Origin: Bacteroidales bacterium
GTDB taxonomy: Bacteria > Bacteroidota > Bacteroidia > Bacteroidales > UBA932
Length of the DNA stretch: 64,000 nucleotides
Assembly: GCA_023227835.1 (NCBI GenBank)
Contig: JALOCI010000008.1
Coordinates: 1-64,000, forward strand
Direction of reading: 5' to 3'
Shown: positions 26,677 through 34,895 of the stretch, piece by piece
How the letters are laid out: each line of letters begins with the position of its first letter
How positions within the stretch are numbered: the first letter of the stretch is position 1
Translations under genes and position numbers: made by a program
Notes under the pieces: generated by a model
Databases searched by the model: none
Seen by the model: only the letters and a program-made list of their open reading frames with translations
Told to the model about the DNA's origin: nothing

Positions 26677-27499
26677 TTTTCCCTAAAATTTGATCATAAA
26701 ATTGAACGTACTCCTGTATGTATGTCGTGTCCTGTTGTGATACCTCCATATAAGGCAAGAGTGGGATGGAACTGCTCTTTATCATTTCAGTCACCGGTTC
26801 CGGCAAGCTTTCACTTCCCATAATAACACCATTGGCATACTGTATGGCAAGTTTAGCAAGATTTATGCCATTGGCAGGATTGAGCATTTCAAGATCCTTA
26901 TTTTTTATACCGGGAGACAAAATTTTTGAACGTGTTTTTTCGTTGAATTCGAGGTCTGTCGCCTCATTGTACAAAGAAACGATTACTTTGCTGTTTGTGA
27001 AAATAGGATCTTCGTGATAGCATTTTCTGAGTAAGATGGGAATCAGATGAGATATCCATCCCTGGCAGTGTATTATATCAGGTTGCCATCTGAGTTTCTT
27101 GACTGTTTCAAGAACGCCTTTTGCAAAGAACAGGGCTCTTTCATCATTGTCCTGGAAATACTCTCCCTTATCGTTCTGGTAGATGAATTTCCTGTAAAAA
27201 TAATCTTCATTGTCAATGAAGTACACCTGCATGCGTGCTGATGGTATGGAAGAAACCTTAATAATAAGTGGTCTGTCGATGTCATTGATTATGATATTCA
27301 TGCCGGAGAGGCGGATTACTTCATGGAGCTGGTTCCTTCTCTCGTTGATTATGCCGTATTTTGGCATGAATGAACGTATCTCAAAACCTTTTTCCTGCAC
27401 TCCCTGCGGCAAGTATCTACCAACAACGGAGATTTTGGACTCTTTCATGTAAGGGAATATCTCAGAACTCACATAAAGCACTCTTGTTGGTTCACTCAT
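26666..27499 (-). CDS. Glycogen/starch synthase-like protein, GT5 catalytic domain only
   Basis: 277 residues, against about 480 for a full glycogen synthase. The N-terminal GT5 fold is visible (RVLYVSSEIFPYMKESKISV, where the usual ADP-glucose Lys-x-Gly-Gly-Leu is replaced by KESKISV; MPKYG; DNEDYF; DIIHCQGWISHLIP; GVIMGSE). The C-terminal nucleotide-binding GT1 half is missing. The frame is intact with a normal stop, and the same short form occurs in Bacteroidales, so it is not an obvious pseudogene. Synthase activity is doubtful without the second domain. It is translationally coupled to the DUF4270 gene. Confidence 0.75.
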   Translation of the reverse strand: MSEPTRVLYVSSEIFPYMKESKISVVGRYLPQGVQEKGFEIRSFMPKYGIINERRNQLHEVIRLSGMNIIINDIDRPLIIKVSSIPSARMQVYFIDNEDYFYRKFIYQNDKGEYFQDNDERALFFAKGVLETVKKLRWQPDIIHCQGWISHLIPILLRKCYHEDPIFTNSKVIVSLYNEATDLEFNEKTRSKILSPGIKNKDLEMLNPANGINLAKLAIQYANGVIMGSESLPEPVTEMIKSSSIPLLPYMEVSQQDTTYIQEYVQFYDQILGKNVK

Positions 27500-27569
27500 T
27501 TTACTTGCTTGTTTTTAAAGGCGATTTGATTACAAAGGTAATAAATTTATTTAATTTGGAGGAAATATA

Positions 27570-27577
27570 TATCTTTG
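27570..27577 (+). promoter_or_regulatory. Candidate -7 element of ftsX
   Basis: TATCTTTG matches TAnnTTTG 16 bp before the ftsX ATG at 27594; the -33 region has no convincing TTG. Confidence 0.4.
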
Positions 27578-27593
27578 GAAGTTGTTAAAAGCT

Positions 27594-28472
27594 ATGAAGA
27601 AAAAGGAAAAAGGGATAATATTCAGGAGACTGCTGCACTCGTATCTTTCCTCAATAATAAGCATTTCGCTTGTCTTGTTGATCGTAGGTATTCTCGGGGT
27701 GCTGGCTGTCAATGCCAGTGCTGTGTCCAACTATTTTAAAGAGAATATAAGGGTTTCTGTAATATTTGATAAGGGTACACCAGATTCTGAAGCACAATCA
27801 TTCCTGAAGAGTATTGAGAAAGAGCGTTTTGTTAAGAGGGCTGAATTCATATCTCAGGAGAGGGGGGCCGAAGAGATGAAGCAGATGCTGGGAGATGATT
27901 TCCTGGAGGTTTTTAATGTGAATCCTATACCTCTGTCTGTTGATCTCTATCTTAATGCGGTGTATCTTGATTCAGACAGTCTGAAAAATATCTCTGCAAG
28001 GCTTTCCGGGATGAAGGACGTAAGGGAGGTGGCTTATCAGGAGTCTTTGGTAAACGTTATAAACCAAAATCTTGAAAAGATCGGGGTCGTGTTAAGCGTT
28101 GTGTTGGTCCTGCTTTTGTTTATATCATTTGTGCTTATTAACAATACTGTGAGACTGAATGTTTATTCCAAGAGATTTACCATCCAAACCATGAAACTTG
28201 TCGGTGCAAAGAGGTCTTTTATCAGAAAACCATTCCTAAGGCAAGGTATTTATCAGGGTATTATTGCCGGGGTCATATCCTCGGTATTGCTGATTATTGT
28301 ATTGTATGTTGTAAAAAAAGATATCAATCAGCTTTTTGTGATTTTTGACATGAAGCTGATTGCTGCGGTTCTGATTGGCGTGATTCTTGCCGGGGTCATA
28401 ATTTGTATGATAAGTACCTGGATTGTAGTAAACAAACTTCTCTCGGTTTCTGCCGATGAGATATATTATTAA
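27594..28472 (+). CDS. ftsX: Cell division protein FtsX
   Basis: 292 residues from ATG 27594; TTG 27582 in frame is unlikely. One N-terminal membrane span (about 20-45), a periplasmic domain (about 46-160) and three C-terminal spans (about 165-190, 215-240, 260-285) match FtsX. FtsX with the ATPase FtsE controls cell-wall hydrolases at the septum. FtsE is not adjacent, which is normal in this phylum. DUF3098 and uppP follow closely. M23-type peptidases that such a complex may activate are encoded at 58961-60889. Confidence 0.88.
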   Translation: MKKKEKGIIFRRLLHSYLSSIISISLVLLIVGILGVLAVNASAVSNYFKENIRVSVIFDKGTPDSEAQSFLKSIEKERFVKRAEFISQERGAEEMKQMLGDDFLEVFNVNPIPLSVDLYLNAVYLDSDSLKNISARLSGMKDVREVAYQESLVNVINQNLEKIGVVLSVVLVLLLFISFVLINNTVRLNVYSKRFTIQTMKLVGAKRSFIRKPFLRQGIYQGIIAGVISSVLLIIVLYVVKKDINQLFVIFDMKLIAAVLIGVILAGVIICMISTWIVVNKLLSVSADEIYY

Positions 28473-28480
28473 ATATAGTT

Positions 28481-28732
28481 ATGGAAAAAATTACCAAAGA
28501 GGAACAAGGAAAGTTTGCAATTCCATATAAGAACATAATCTTCGTGATTGCCGGAGTTATGTTGATGCTGATAGGTTATGCTCTTATGACCGGGGGAGGT
28601 ACGACCGATCCGTCCGTATTTACCGGAGAGGAGATGTTCAGTTTCAGAAGAATTGTGCTCTCGCCGCTTTTAATACTTGCGGGCGTGGCTGTGGAGATTT
28701 ATGCAATTATGTATACTCCAAAGGAAAAATGA
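28481..28732 (+). CDS. DUF3098 small membrane protein
   Basis: 83 residues with two hydrophobic spans (about 18-37 and 61-79) and a GGGTTDPSVF loop between them. The family is restricted to Bacteroidota and sits between ftsX and uppP in many genomes. Function is unknown; context suggests the cell envelope. It overlaps uppP by 4 bp (ATGA). Confidence 0.88.
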   Translation: MEKITKEEQGKFAIPYKNIIFVIAGVMLMLIGYALMTGGGTTDPSVFTGEEMFSFRRIVLSPLLILAGVAVEIYAIMYTPKEK

Positions 28733-29520
28733 CGGCATTAGATTCTATTTTGCTGGGATTGGTGCAGGGGTTGACCGAGTTTTTACCTGTAAGCAGCAGT
28801 GGCCACCTTACAATAGGAAAAGAGGTTCTTGGAGTAACTACCCCCGACCTGAGTTTCGAAATAGTTGTACATGCGGCGACAGTTCTCAGTACACTCGTGG
28901 TTTTCCGAAAGGAGATAATACGGCTCATATCTGGTATTTTCAAATTCCGGATGAATTCTGAAACAGACTATATATTTAAAATTGTGGTTTCAATGATACC
29001 AGTGATGCTGGTAGGACTACTGTTTAAAGATAAGATTGAAGCGATTTTCGGTTCCGGACTGATGGTCGTGGGCATATCACTGATAGCTACTGCAGTGCTG
29101 CTTTCTGTCTCTAATTATGCAAAACCAAAAGAGCGGGAACTGTCATATATGAGCGCATTCATTATAGGAGTGGCTCAGGCTGTCGCGGTACTGCCAGGGC
29201 TGTCCCGTTCCGGATCTACTATAGCTACAGGTATGATTCTGGGTGTGAAAAAGGATCAGATTGCCAAATTCTCATTCCTGATGGTTCTTGTACCTATCCT
29301 TGGAGAAGCTTTCCTGGACCTTGTTTCGGGAGGCTTTGCAACATCTCAGAGTGGATTGGATCCACTTAGTCTGGTGCTTGGATTTATTTCGGCTTTCGTG
29401 TCCGGTCTTCTCGCTTGCAGGGTGATGATTGCACTCGTAAAGAGGTCGAAGTTGCTCGGATTTGCCGTTTACTGCGCATTATTAGGTGCCGGTTGTGTAA
29501 TTTATTCTCAGATTATCTGA
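28729..29520 (+). CDS. uppP: Undecaprenyl-diphosphatase
   Basis: 263 residues with about eight membrane spans. The two family motifs are present: GLTEFLPVSSSGHLTIG near the N-terminus and LPGLSRSGSTIATG near the middle. The enzyme dephosphorylates undecaprenyl diphosphate so the lipid carrier can be reused for peptidoglycan and O-antigen, and confers bacitracin tolerance. The downstream lpxH starts 1 bp after its stop, so the two are probably co-expressed. Confidence 0.95.
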   Translation: MTALDSILLGLVQGLTEFLPVSSSGHLTIGKEVLGVTTPDLSFEIVVHAATVLSTLVVFRKEIIRLISGIFKFRMNSETDYIFKIVVSMIPVMLVGLLFKDKIEAIFGSGLMVVGISLIATAVLLSVSNYAKPKERELSYMSAFIIGVAQAVAVLPGLSRSGSTIATGMILGVKKDQIAKFSFLMVLVPILGEAFLDLVSGGFATSQSGLDPLSLVLGFISAFVSGLLACRVMIALVKRSKLLGFAVYCALLGAGCVIYSQII

Positions 29521-29521
29521 T

Positions 29522-30280
29522 ATGTCATCGCCTGAAAGATATCTACACTATTTCGTCTCGGATGTGCATCTGGGCTTAAGGGCTTATGATGCGGACAAGA
29601 GAGAGGAGAGATTTGTGAGATTTCTCAGAGGGCTTCCGGCTGAAATAAAATCCTTATACCTTCTTGGTGATATATTTGATTACTGGTTTGAGTATAAGTA
29701 TGTTGTTCCAAAGGGGTTTACGAGAGTGCTGGGGGCTATATCTCAACTGACTGACAATGGTGTTGATGTCTATTTTTTCAGAGGCAATCATGATATGTGG
29801 ACTTTTGGATATCTTGAAGAGGAGACCGGTGTGAAAATTCTTGGCGAACCTTCAGTTGTTGTTATCGGTAACAGGAAGTTCTGCCTCGCACACGGAGATG
29901 AACTGACCGGGGCTGAAAAGGCACATCTGATGCTCAAGAGGCTTTTCAGATCTCCGTTTCTTCAGAAAATGCTTGCAGGAGTCCATCCCAGATGGATTTT
30001 TCCAATTGCGTTTAAATGGTCCACAACCCGCAAACTTTCAAATTACTCTCTGTTAGAATTTAAAGGGGTTAAAGAGCCACTTTATAAATATGCCTCCGAT
30101 TTCGAGATGACGGAGAAGGTAGATTATTTTATCTTCGGGCATCTCCATACGCCTGGTAACAACATGACTCCATCAGGAGCTGGTTTTTATATATTAGGTG
30201 CGTGGATATACGGATGCGAATATCTGTGTTATGACTCACAGAAAGATGAGATGAGATGGGGGTCGGGGAGTGAAGAGTGA
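29522..30280 (+). CDS. lpxH: UDP-2,3-diacylglucosamine diphosphatase (LpxH-like)
   Basis: 252 residues. Calcineurin-like metallophosphatase motifs: SDVHLG, LGDIFDYWFEY, RGNHDMW, LAHGDEL and FGHLHTPG. LpxH hydrolyses UDP-diacylglucosamine to lipid X in lipid A synthesis at the inner membrane. The last codons (Gly-Ser-Glu-Glu-stop) are formed by a heptamer tandem repeat that continues past the stop, so the original C-terminus may have been altered. Confidence 0.85.
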   Translation: MSSPERYLHYFVSDVHLGLRAYDADKREERFVRFLRGLPAEIKSLYLLGDIFDYWFEYKYVVPKGFTRVLGAISQLTDNGVDVYFFRGNHDMWTFGYLEEETGVKILGEPSVVVIGNRKFCLAHGDELTGAEKAHLMLKRLFRSPFLQKMLAGVHPRWIFPIAFKWSTTRKLSNYSLLEFKGVKEPLYKYASDFEMTEKVDYFIFGHLHTPGNNMTPSGAGFYILGAWIYGCEYLCYDSQKDEMRWGSGSEE

Positions 30281-30340
30281 AGAGTGAAAAGTGAAGAGTG
30301 AAAAGTGGGGAGTGATAAGTTATTAGTTGAAGAGTGAATA
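30269..30340. repeat. Heptamer tandem repeat AGTGAAG/A between convergent genes
   Basis: Consecutive units AGTGAAG, AGTGAAG, AGTGAAA, AGTGAAG, AGTGAAA, AGTGGGG and AGTGATA, then decayed units to about 30340. It encodes the last codons of lpxH and, on the other strand, the last residues of the DUF4294 gene. Confidence 0.85.
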
Positions 30341-30949
30341 GTAAAGGTAATCAAAGGATCCGTTGTTATACATCCTGACCAGTTCTTCAGTGGCTTTGTC
30401 CTTGCCATATTTGTCGTAAGGCTGTTTAAGGTCGCTTCCGAAAAGTTTTGCAATCCCCTGCCAGAATACAGCAGTAATACCACCTCTGTAATTCTTAATA
30501 ATATAATAAGAGCTTTGTCCGACCTCGCGGTCTATAAGGCGAAGCAGAAGCTTTCCCTGAGAGTATGTCATATTTCTCAGCGGTTTCTCAAACTCTTTGA
30601 AAAGATTGTTCTCAAACTCTTTGATAAACCTCTCTCTCTCTCTTGAATTAAAGTCGGAAGTGGCTATAATACTGTCAGCCTCCAGAATTTTTACCTTTGC
30701 AATAAGAGCATACGGATATGTCTTCTTGAAATTATAAATCAACCTGTAGTACTCTTTCCAATCCCTGTTTTTCAATCTGTTGTCAGGTCTGGAAAAGAAG
30801 TAGAAGTCTCTTATCTTGATCTGATACACAGTGTCCCTTCCTTCGATTTTGTATCCCAGAAGATATCCTTTTGTTTGAGAATAACCGGAGGCAAAAGTCA
30901 TGCTCATGATAACGGAGAGAGCAATCATCCTTACTTTAGTCACTGACAT
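30323..30949 (-). CDS. DUF4294 family exported protein
   Basis: 208 residues with a Sec signal (VRMIALSVIMSMTFASGYSQ). The mature part is basic and helical, with REVGQSSYYIIKNYRGG and WQGIAKLFGSDLKQPYDKYG, the conserved end of DUF4294. Function is unknown. The 3' end lies inside the heptamer repeat. Confidence 0.8.
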   Translation of the reverse strand: MSVTKVRMIALSVIMSMTFASGYSQTKGYLLGYKIEGRDTVYQIKIRDFYFFSRPDNRLKNRDWKEYYRLIYNFKKTYPYALIAKVKILEADSIIATSDFNSRERERFIKEFENNLFKEFEKPLRNMTYSQGKLLLRLIDREVGQSSYYIIKNYRGGITAVFWQGIAKLFGSDLKQPYDKYGKDKATEELVRMYNNGSFDYLYYSLFN

Positions 30950-31009
30950 ATATTGTTTTTACTCTGATATGGGGTTATTCAATAATTAGACCAAATTACA
31001 ATAAATTCT

Positions 31010-31017
31010 TATTTTTG
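31010..31017 (+). promoter_or_regulatory. Candidate -7 element of the dipeptidase gene
   Basis: TATTTTTG fits TAnnTTTG 35 bp before the ATG at 31053. Confidence 0.35.
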
Positions 31018-31052
31018 TTCACATTCACATTAAGGAGTTAATTATTCAATCT

Positions 31053-32129
31053 ATGTACAGAGCATTTGTAAAATTATTGATAGTGGCTATGTCTGCTGCT
31101 ATTCCGCTGCAGTTGCAGGCACAATCAGGAGAAGAGGGCCGCTATGTGAGAAAGGCAGAAAAAGTCCATAAAAGGGTTATAACAATCGATACTCATAATG
31201 ATACGGCTCTGAATTTTAACAATCCTGATGCAGCAAGAACCGTTTCAAAAGGGCAGGTTACATTTTCGAAAATGCAGGAGGGAGGTCTGGATGCTGCTTT
31301 TTTTGCAATTTATATCGGGCAGGGGCCAAGAGATGAGGCTTCCTGTAAAGAGGCAAACTTTTACGTTGCGGATCAGTTGCTTAGGCTGAGAAGTTATGTG
31401 GAGAAAAACAATACGGCAAGGATAGTATATGATGCTGAGGATATAAGAAGCAATAAGCGGGCCGGCAGGATATCTGTCATACTTGCTATTGAGAATGGTT
31501 ATCCTTTCGGTAAGGATATATCTCAGGTAGAAAGGTTTTACCGATATGGAGTGAGAGCCGTGACACTTTGCCATAATTTTAATAATGATATATGCGATGC
31601 ATCCATGGATTCCGTTGCTGAACACGGAGGGTTGTCTCTATTCGGCTATAAGGTGGTGGAAGAGATGAACAGACTGGGCATAATCATTGATGTATCTCAT
31701 GCCTCATCTCAGACTCTTGAGGATGTGCTGGAAACAAGTAAGCTCCCTGTTATGGCAAGTCATTCCGGTGTCTATTCCATAAAGAATCATAAAAGAAACC
31801 TTAAGGATGATGAAATAAGGGCTATTGCTGCTCGCGGAGGGTTGATACAGGTGGCAACGGGGCGATATTTCCTCTCGGATAAACCTAAAAGCGAGGTCAC
31901 CGTAAAAGATATTGCAGACCATATTGATTATGTAAAATCCCTGGTTGGAATTAAACATGTCGGTATCGGCACCGACTTTGACGGAGGCGGAGGAGTTGTG
32001 GGAATGGAGACAGCCGCAAAAATGAAAAACCTGACAATAGAACTTCTTAAAAGAGGATATACAAAAAGGGAGCTTAGATTTTTCTGGGGGGAGAACCTTT
32101 TGAGACTCTTAAGAGCTCATTCTGAGTAA
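31053..32129 (+). CDS. Membrane dipeptidase, peptidase family M19
   Basis: 358 residues with a signal peptide (LLIVAMSAAIPLQLQAQ). The zinc ligand motifs are visible: DTHND, ILAIENGYPFG (bridging Glu), DVSHASSQT, ASHSGVYSI and GIGTDFDGGG. The enzyme cleaves dipeptides, including some with D-residues, in the periplasm. It occupies the position directly upstream of rplP, where rpsC would normally be, but reads as an independent gene with its own -7 element and 168 bp before rplP. Confidence 0.9.
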   Translation: MYRAFVKLLIVAMSAAIPLQLQAQSGEEGRYVRKAEKVHKRVITIDTHNDTALNFNNPDAARTVSKGQVTFSKMQEGGLDAAFFAIYIGQGPRDEASCKEANFYVADQLLRLRSYVEKNNTARIVYDAEDIRSNKRAGRISVILAIENGYPFGKDISQVERFYRYGVRAVTLCHNFNNDICDASMDSVAEHGGLSLFGYKVVEEMNRLGIIIDVSHASSQTLEDVLETSKLPVMASHSGVYSIKNHKRNLKDDEIRAIAARGGLIQVATGRYFLSDKPKSEVTVKDIADHIDYVKSLVGIKHVGIGTDFDGGGGVVGMETAAKMKNLTIELLKRGYTKRELRFFWGENLLRLLRAHSE

Positions 32130-32146
32130 TTTTTTTTCAGTTATTT

Positions 32147-32175
32147 TTGCACGTTTGATTTTTTTGGTATATTTG
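32147..32175 (+). promoter_or_regulatory. Promoter of the rplP-rplQ ribosomal operon
   Basis: TTG (32147-32149) and TATATTTG (32168-32175), with 18 bp between them, match the Bacteroidota -33/-7 pattern. The leader to rplP is about 115 bp. It contains a 10-codon frame (32227-32259, MTLKKVRPKH), whose use is uncertain. Confidence 0.65.
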
Positions 32176-32297
32176 CAACCCGTCAGAAATGCAATCATAT
32201 TGCGTATTTGATTGAGAAACAGAGAGATGACTCTTAAAAAAGTTAGACCAAAGCATTAAAAACATATTTACTGTTATCGTTAAACTGTAAAAAAGCA

Positions 32298-32717
32298 ATG
32301 TTACAACCAAAAAAAACCAAATTCAGAAGGCAGCAGAAAGGCCGCATGAAAGGAATTGCACAAAGGGGCAATCAGCTTTCATTTGGGTCCTTCGGTATTA
32401 AGACTACTGAGTCTTGTTGGCTTACAGGTCAACAAATCGAGGCTGCCCGTCAGGCCGTAGTAAGATACATGAAACGTGAGGGTCAGATATGGATCCGCGT
32501 TTTCCCTGATAAACCATTTACAAAGAAGCCTGCTGAGGTTCGTATGGGTAAAGGAAAAGGAGCACCGGAAGGTTTCGTTTGCCCTATTACTCCGGGCCGT
32601 ATGCTAATTGAGGCAGAAGGAGTTCCATTGGAGGTTGCTAAAGAGGCACTCCGTCTTGGAGCGCAGAAACTTCCTGTAATTACAAAATTTGTAGTTCGTA
32701 GAGATTATACTGAATAA
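32298..32717 (+). CDS. rplP: 50S ribosomal protein L16
   Basis: 139 residues, beginning MLQPKKTKFRRQQKGRMKG, with WIRVFPDKPFTKKPAEVRMG and GKGAPEGFV, all typical L16 segments near the peptidyl transferase centre. It is the first gene of the ribosomal operon here; rpsC, rplV and the other upstream S10 genes are missing from this place. Confidence 0.98.
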   Translation: MLQPKKTKFRRQQKGRMKGIAQRGNQLSFGSFGIKTTESCWLTGQQIEAARQAVVRYMKREGQIWIRVFPDKPFTKKPAEVRMGKGKGAPEGFVCPITPGRMLIEAEGVPLEVAKEALRLGAQKLPVITKFVVRRDYTE

Positions 32718-32734
32718 TTTAATGCAGAAATAAG

Positions 32735-32932
32735 ATGAAAACAAAAGAGGTAAGAGAATTATCCGTAAATGACCTTAGAGAGCGCATTGAAGCAGAAAAG
32801 GCCAGCCTTATCCGTACAAAGATGAATCATGCAATTTCTCCATTAGATGATTTGTCTCAGATAAAAAAATCAAGAAGAAATATAGCCAGGATGCTCACAA
32901 TATTGAGCCAAAGGGAAAACAAGGACAAATAA
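32735..32932 (+). CDS. rpmC: 50S ribosomal protein L29
   Basis: 65 residues; LSVNDLRERIEAEKASLIRT and the following QIKKSRRNIARMLTIL helix are typical of L29, which lines the exit tunnel. It lies between rplP and rpsQ in canonical order. Confidence 0.96.
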   Translation: MKTKEVRELSVNDLRERIEAEKASLIRTKMNHAISPLDDLSQIKKSRRNIARMLTILSQRENKDK

Positions 32933-32936
32933 AGTC

Positions 32937-33191
32937 ATGGAAAGAAATCTTCGTAAAGAAAGAGTAGGTGTAGTGGTAAGCAATAAGATGGAAAAATCTA
33001 TCGTTGTTGCAGTAAAGAGAAAAGTAAAACACCCTATTTACGGCAAGTTCGTGAATAAAACCACTAAGTTTGTTGCTCATGACGAGAAAAACGAATGCAG
33101 CGAAGGAGATACAGTTCGCATCATGGAGACTCGTCCTTTGAGTAAGACCAAACGCTGGAGACTAGTAGAAATTGTAGAAAAAGTTAAATAA
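32937..33191 (+). CDS. rpsQ: 30S ribosomal protein S17
   Basis: 84 residues; RKERVGVVVSNKMEKSIVVA, then HPIYGKFV and the ETRPLSKTKRWRLVEI end are typical of the OB-fold S17. The start is 4 bp after the rpmC stop. Confidence 0.97.
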   Translation: MERNLRKERVGVVVSNKMEKSIVVAVKRKVKHPIYGKFVNKTTKFVAHDEKNECSEGDTVRIMETRPLSKTKRWRLVEIVEKVK

Positions 33192-33194
33192 GCC

Positions 33195-33560
33195 ATGATA
33201 CAGCAAGAATCGAGATTATTGGTGGCAGATAACAGCGGGGCAAAGGAAGTGCTTTGTATCCGTGTTCTGGGTGGTACCCGTCGCCGCTATGCCGGAGTTG
33301 GTGATAAAATTGTTGTTGCCGTTAAAAGTGCAATCCCTGGTGGCGATGCCAAAAAGGGATCTGTTTCAAAAGCAGTCATCGTCCGCACAAAGAAGGAAAT
33401 ACGCCGTCCGGATGGTTCATATATCCGCTTTGACGACAATGCATGTGTGTTGTTGAACAATCAGGGTGAGGTCCGCGGTACCCGTATCTTTGGACCGGTT
33501 GCCAGAGAGTTGCGTGACAACTATATGAAGATTGTATCTTTAGCACCGGAGGTTTTATAA
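33195..33560 (+). CDS. rplN: 50S ribosomal protein L14
   Basis: 121 residues, full length. MIQQESRLLVADNSGAKEV at the start, GSYIRFDDNACVLLN in the middle and GTRIFGPVARELRD towards the end identify L14, which bridges to the small subunit. Confidence 0.98.
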   Translation: MIQQESRLLVADNSGAKEVLCIRVLGGTRRRYAGVGDKIVVAVKSAIPGGDAKKGSVSKAVIVRTKKEIRRPDGSYIRFDDNACVLLNNQGEVRGTRIFGPVARELRDNYMKIVSLAPEVL

Positions 33561-33577
33561 ATAAAGGTATAAAGGAT

Positions 33578-33901
33578 ATGAATAAGAAATTACATATTAA
33601 GAAAGGTGATCTGGTGTATGTGAATGCAGGTAACGACCGTGGCAAAACCGGAAAGGTACTTGAGATAATCACAGAAGATAACCGTGCCATCGTTGAGGGA
33701 ATCAACATGGTCAGCAAGCACACTAAACCAAATGCAAAACACCCTCAGGGTGGTATTATCAAACAAGAGGCAGGCGTCCATATCTCAAACCTTCAGGTTG
33801 TAGATCCAGCTAAAGGTGGACCAACCCGTATCGGCCGTCGTTTGAATGATAAAGGGAAATTAGTTCGTTACGCGAAAAAATCTGGAGAGGAGATTAAATA
33901 A
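33578..33901 (+). CDS. rplX: 50S ribosomal protein L24
   Basis: 107 residues. A KOW motif (IKKGDLVYVNAGNDRGKTG) and HTKPNAKHPQGGIIKQEAGV identify L24, an early assembly protein. Its stop overlaps the rplE start by 1 bp. Confidence 0.97.
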   Translation: MNKKLHIKKGDLVYVNAGNDRGKTGKVLEIITEDNRAIVEGINMVSKHTKPNAKHPQGGIIKQEAGVHISNLQVVDPAKGGPTRIGRRLNDKGKLVRYAKKSGEEIK

Positions 33902-34545
33902 TGGCAACTACAAAACCAAATGCAGCACCAAAGGCAGCTAAAGCAGAAAAAAGCTCACCGGCAAAAGTAGAGGGTGCTCAAGTTAAAGTAAAAGGATATG
34001 TCCCTTCTCTGCAGAAGATGTACAAGGACGAAATTGTTGCAAAATTGATGAAGGAATTCGGCTATTCATCGGTTATGCAGGTACCGGTTCTTGAGAAGAT
34101 TACAATCAATCAGGGCGTTGGCTCGGCTACACAGGATAAGAAGCTTATCGAAGTTGCCCAGCAGGAACTTACAACTATTACAGGCCAAAAGGCGATGATG
34201 ACATATTCAAAGAAGGATATATCAAACTTTAAACTTCGTAAGGGTATGCCTATCGGAGTTAAGGTGACTCTTCGCAAGGCTAAGATGTATGAATTTCTGG
34301 AAAGGCTTATTGCCATCTCTCTTCCTCGTATAAGGGATTTCAAGGGAATTAACGAGAAATTCGACGGAAAAGGAAACTATACTTTAGGTATAAAGGAGCA
34401 GATCATTTTCCCTGAAATTGATATTGATAAGATCACCAAGATTTTCGGAATGGAGATTACTTTCGTGACTTCAGCCGGAAAAGACGAAGAGGCATTTGCA
34501 CTTCTCCGTGAATTTGGTTTGCCTTTCAAGAATATTAAGAAATAA
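33901..34545 (+). CDS. rplE: 50S ribosomal protein L5 with an Ala/Lys-rich N-terminal extension
   Basis: 214 residues against about 180-185 for most L5. The core begins near residue 33 (VPSLQKMYKDEIVAKLMKEF), with VPVLEKITINQGVG, LRKGMPIGVKVTLR and RDFKGINEKFDGKGNYTLGI all typical of L5, which binds 5S rRNA. The extra 30 residues are low complexity (AAPKAAKAEKSSPAKVEG). An internal start would remove them, but the ATG at 33901 couples directly to the rplX stop, so I keep it. Confidence 0.95.
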   Translation: MATTKPNAAPKAAKAEKSSPAKVEGAQVKVKGYVPSLQKMYKDEIVAKLMKEFGYSSVMQVPVLEKITINQGVGSATQDKKLIEVAQQELTTITGQKAMMTYSKKDISNFKLRKGMPIGVKVTLRKAKMYEFLERLIAISLPRIRDFKGINEKFDGKGNYTLGIKEQIIFPEIDIDKITKIFGMEITFVTSAGKDEEAFALLREFGLPFKNIKK

Positions 34546-34566
34546 TCTATAAAATAGAGATAGATA

Positions 34567-34836
34567 ATGGCAAAAGAATCAATGAAGGCACGCGAGATTA
34601 AACGCGCTAAACTATGTGCCAAATATGCAGAAAAACGCAAAGCTCTTAAAGAGGCCGGTGATTATGCCGCTCTTGACAAGCTTCCTAAGAACGCAAGCCC
34701 GGTACGTCAGCACAACCGTTGTTCTCTGACAGGCCGTCCTAAGGGTTACATGCGTATTTTCGGCATAAGCCGTATACAATTCCGTGAAATGGCCAGCAAG
34801 GGTCTTATTCCGGGTGTACGCAAGGCTAGCTGGTAA
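34567..34836 (+). CDS. rpsN: 30S ribosomal protein S14
   Basis: 89 residues, the long form without the CxxC-x-CxxC zinc site. SPVRQHNRCSLTGRPKGYMR and the GLIPGVRKASW end are typical. Confidence 0.97.
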   Translation: MAKESMKAREIKRAKLCAKYAEKRKALKEAGDYAALDKLPKNASPVRQHNRCSLTGRPKGYMRIFGISRIQFREMASKGLIPGVRKASW

Positions 34837-34845
34837 GATTTAAAA

Positions 34846-34895
34846 TAAATATAAACTATTGGATATCGGGCATCCGCAGGATGTCGGTACTAAAA
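34846..34895 (+). other. Possible RNA hairpin before rpsH
   Basis: GGCATCC-GCA-GGATGTC (34869-34885) can form a seven-pair stem (one G-U) with a three-base loop. The rpsN-rpsH gap of 71 bp is the longest gap so far inside this otherwise tight part of the operon. It has no T run, so it is not a terminator. It could be a protein-binding leader, for example for S8, but this is speculation. Confidence 0.25.

Noticed and set aside
26666..27499. Glycogen synthase pseudogene
   Set aside because: The frame is intact, has a coupled downstream gene, and the same short form is known in the phylum, so decay is not supported.
32130..32297. Remnant of rpsC before rplP
   Set aside because: No frame in the leader resembles the S3 C-terminus.
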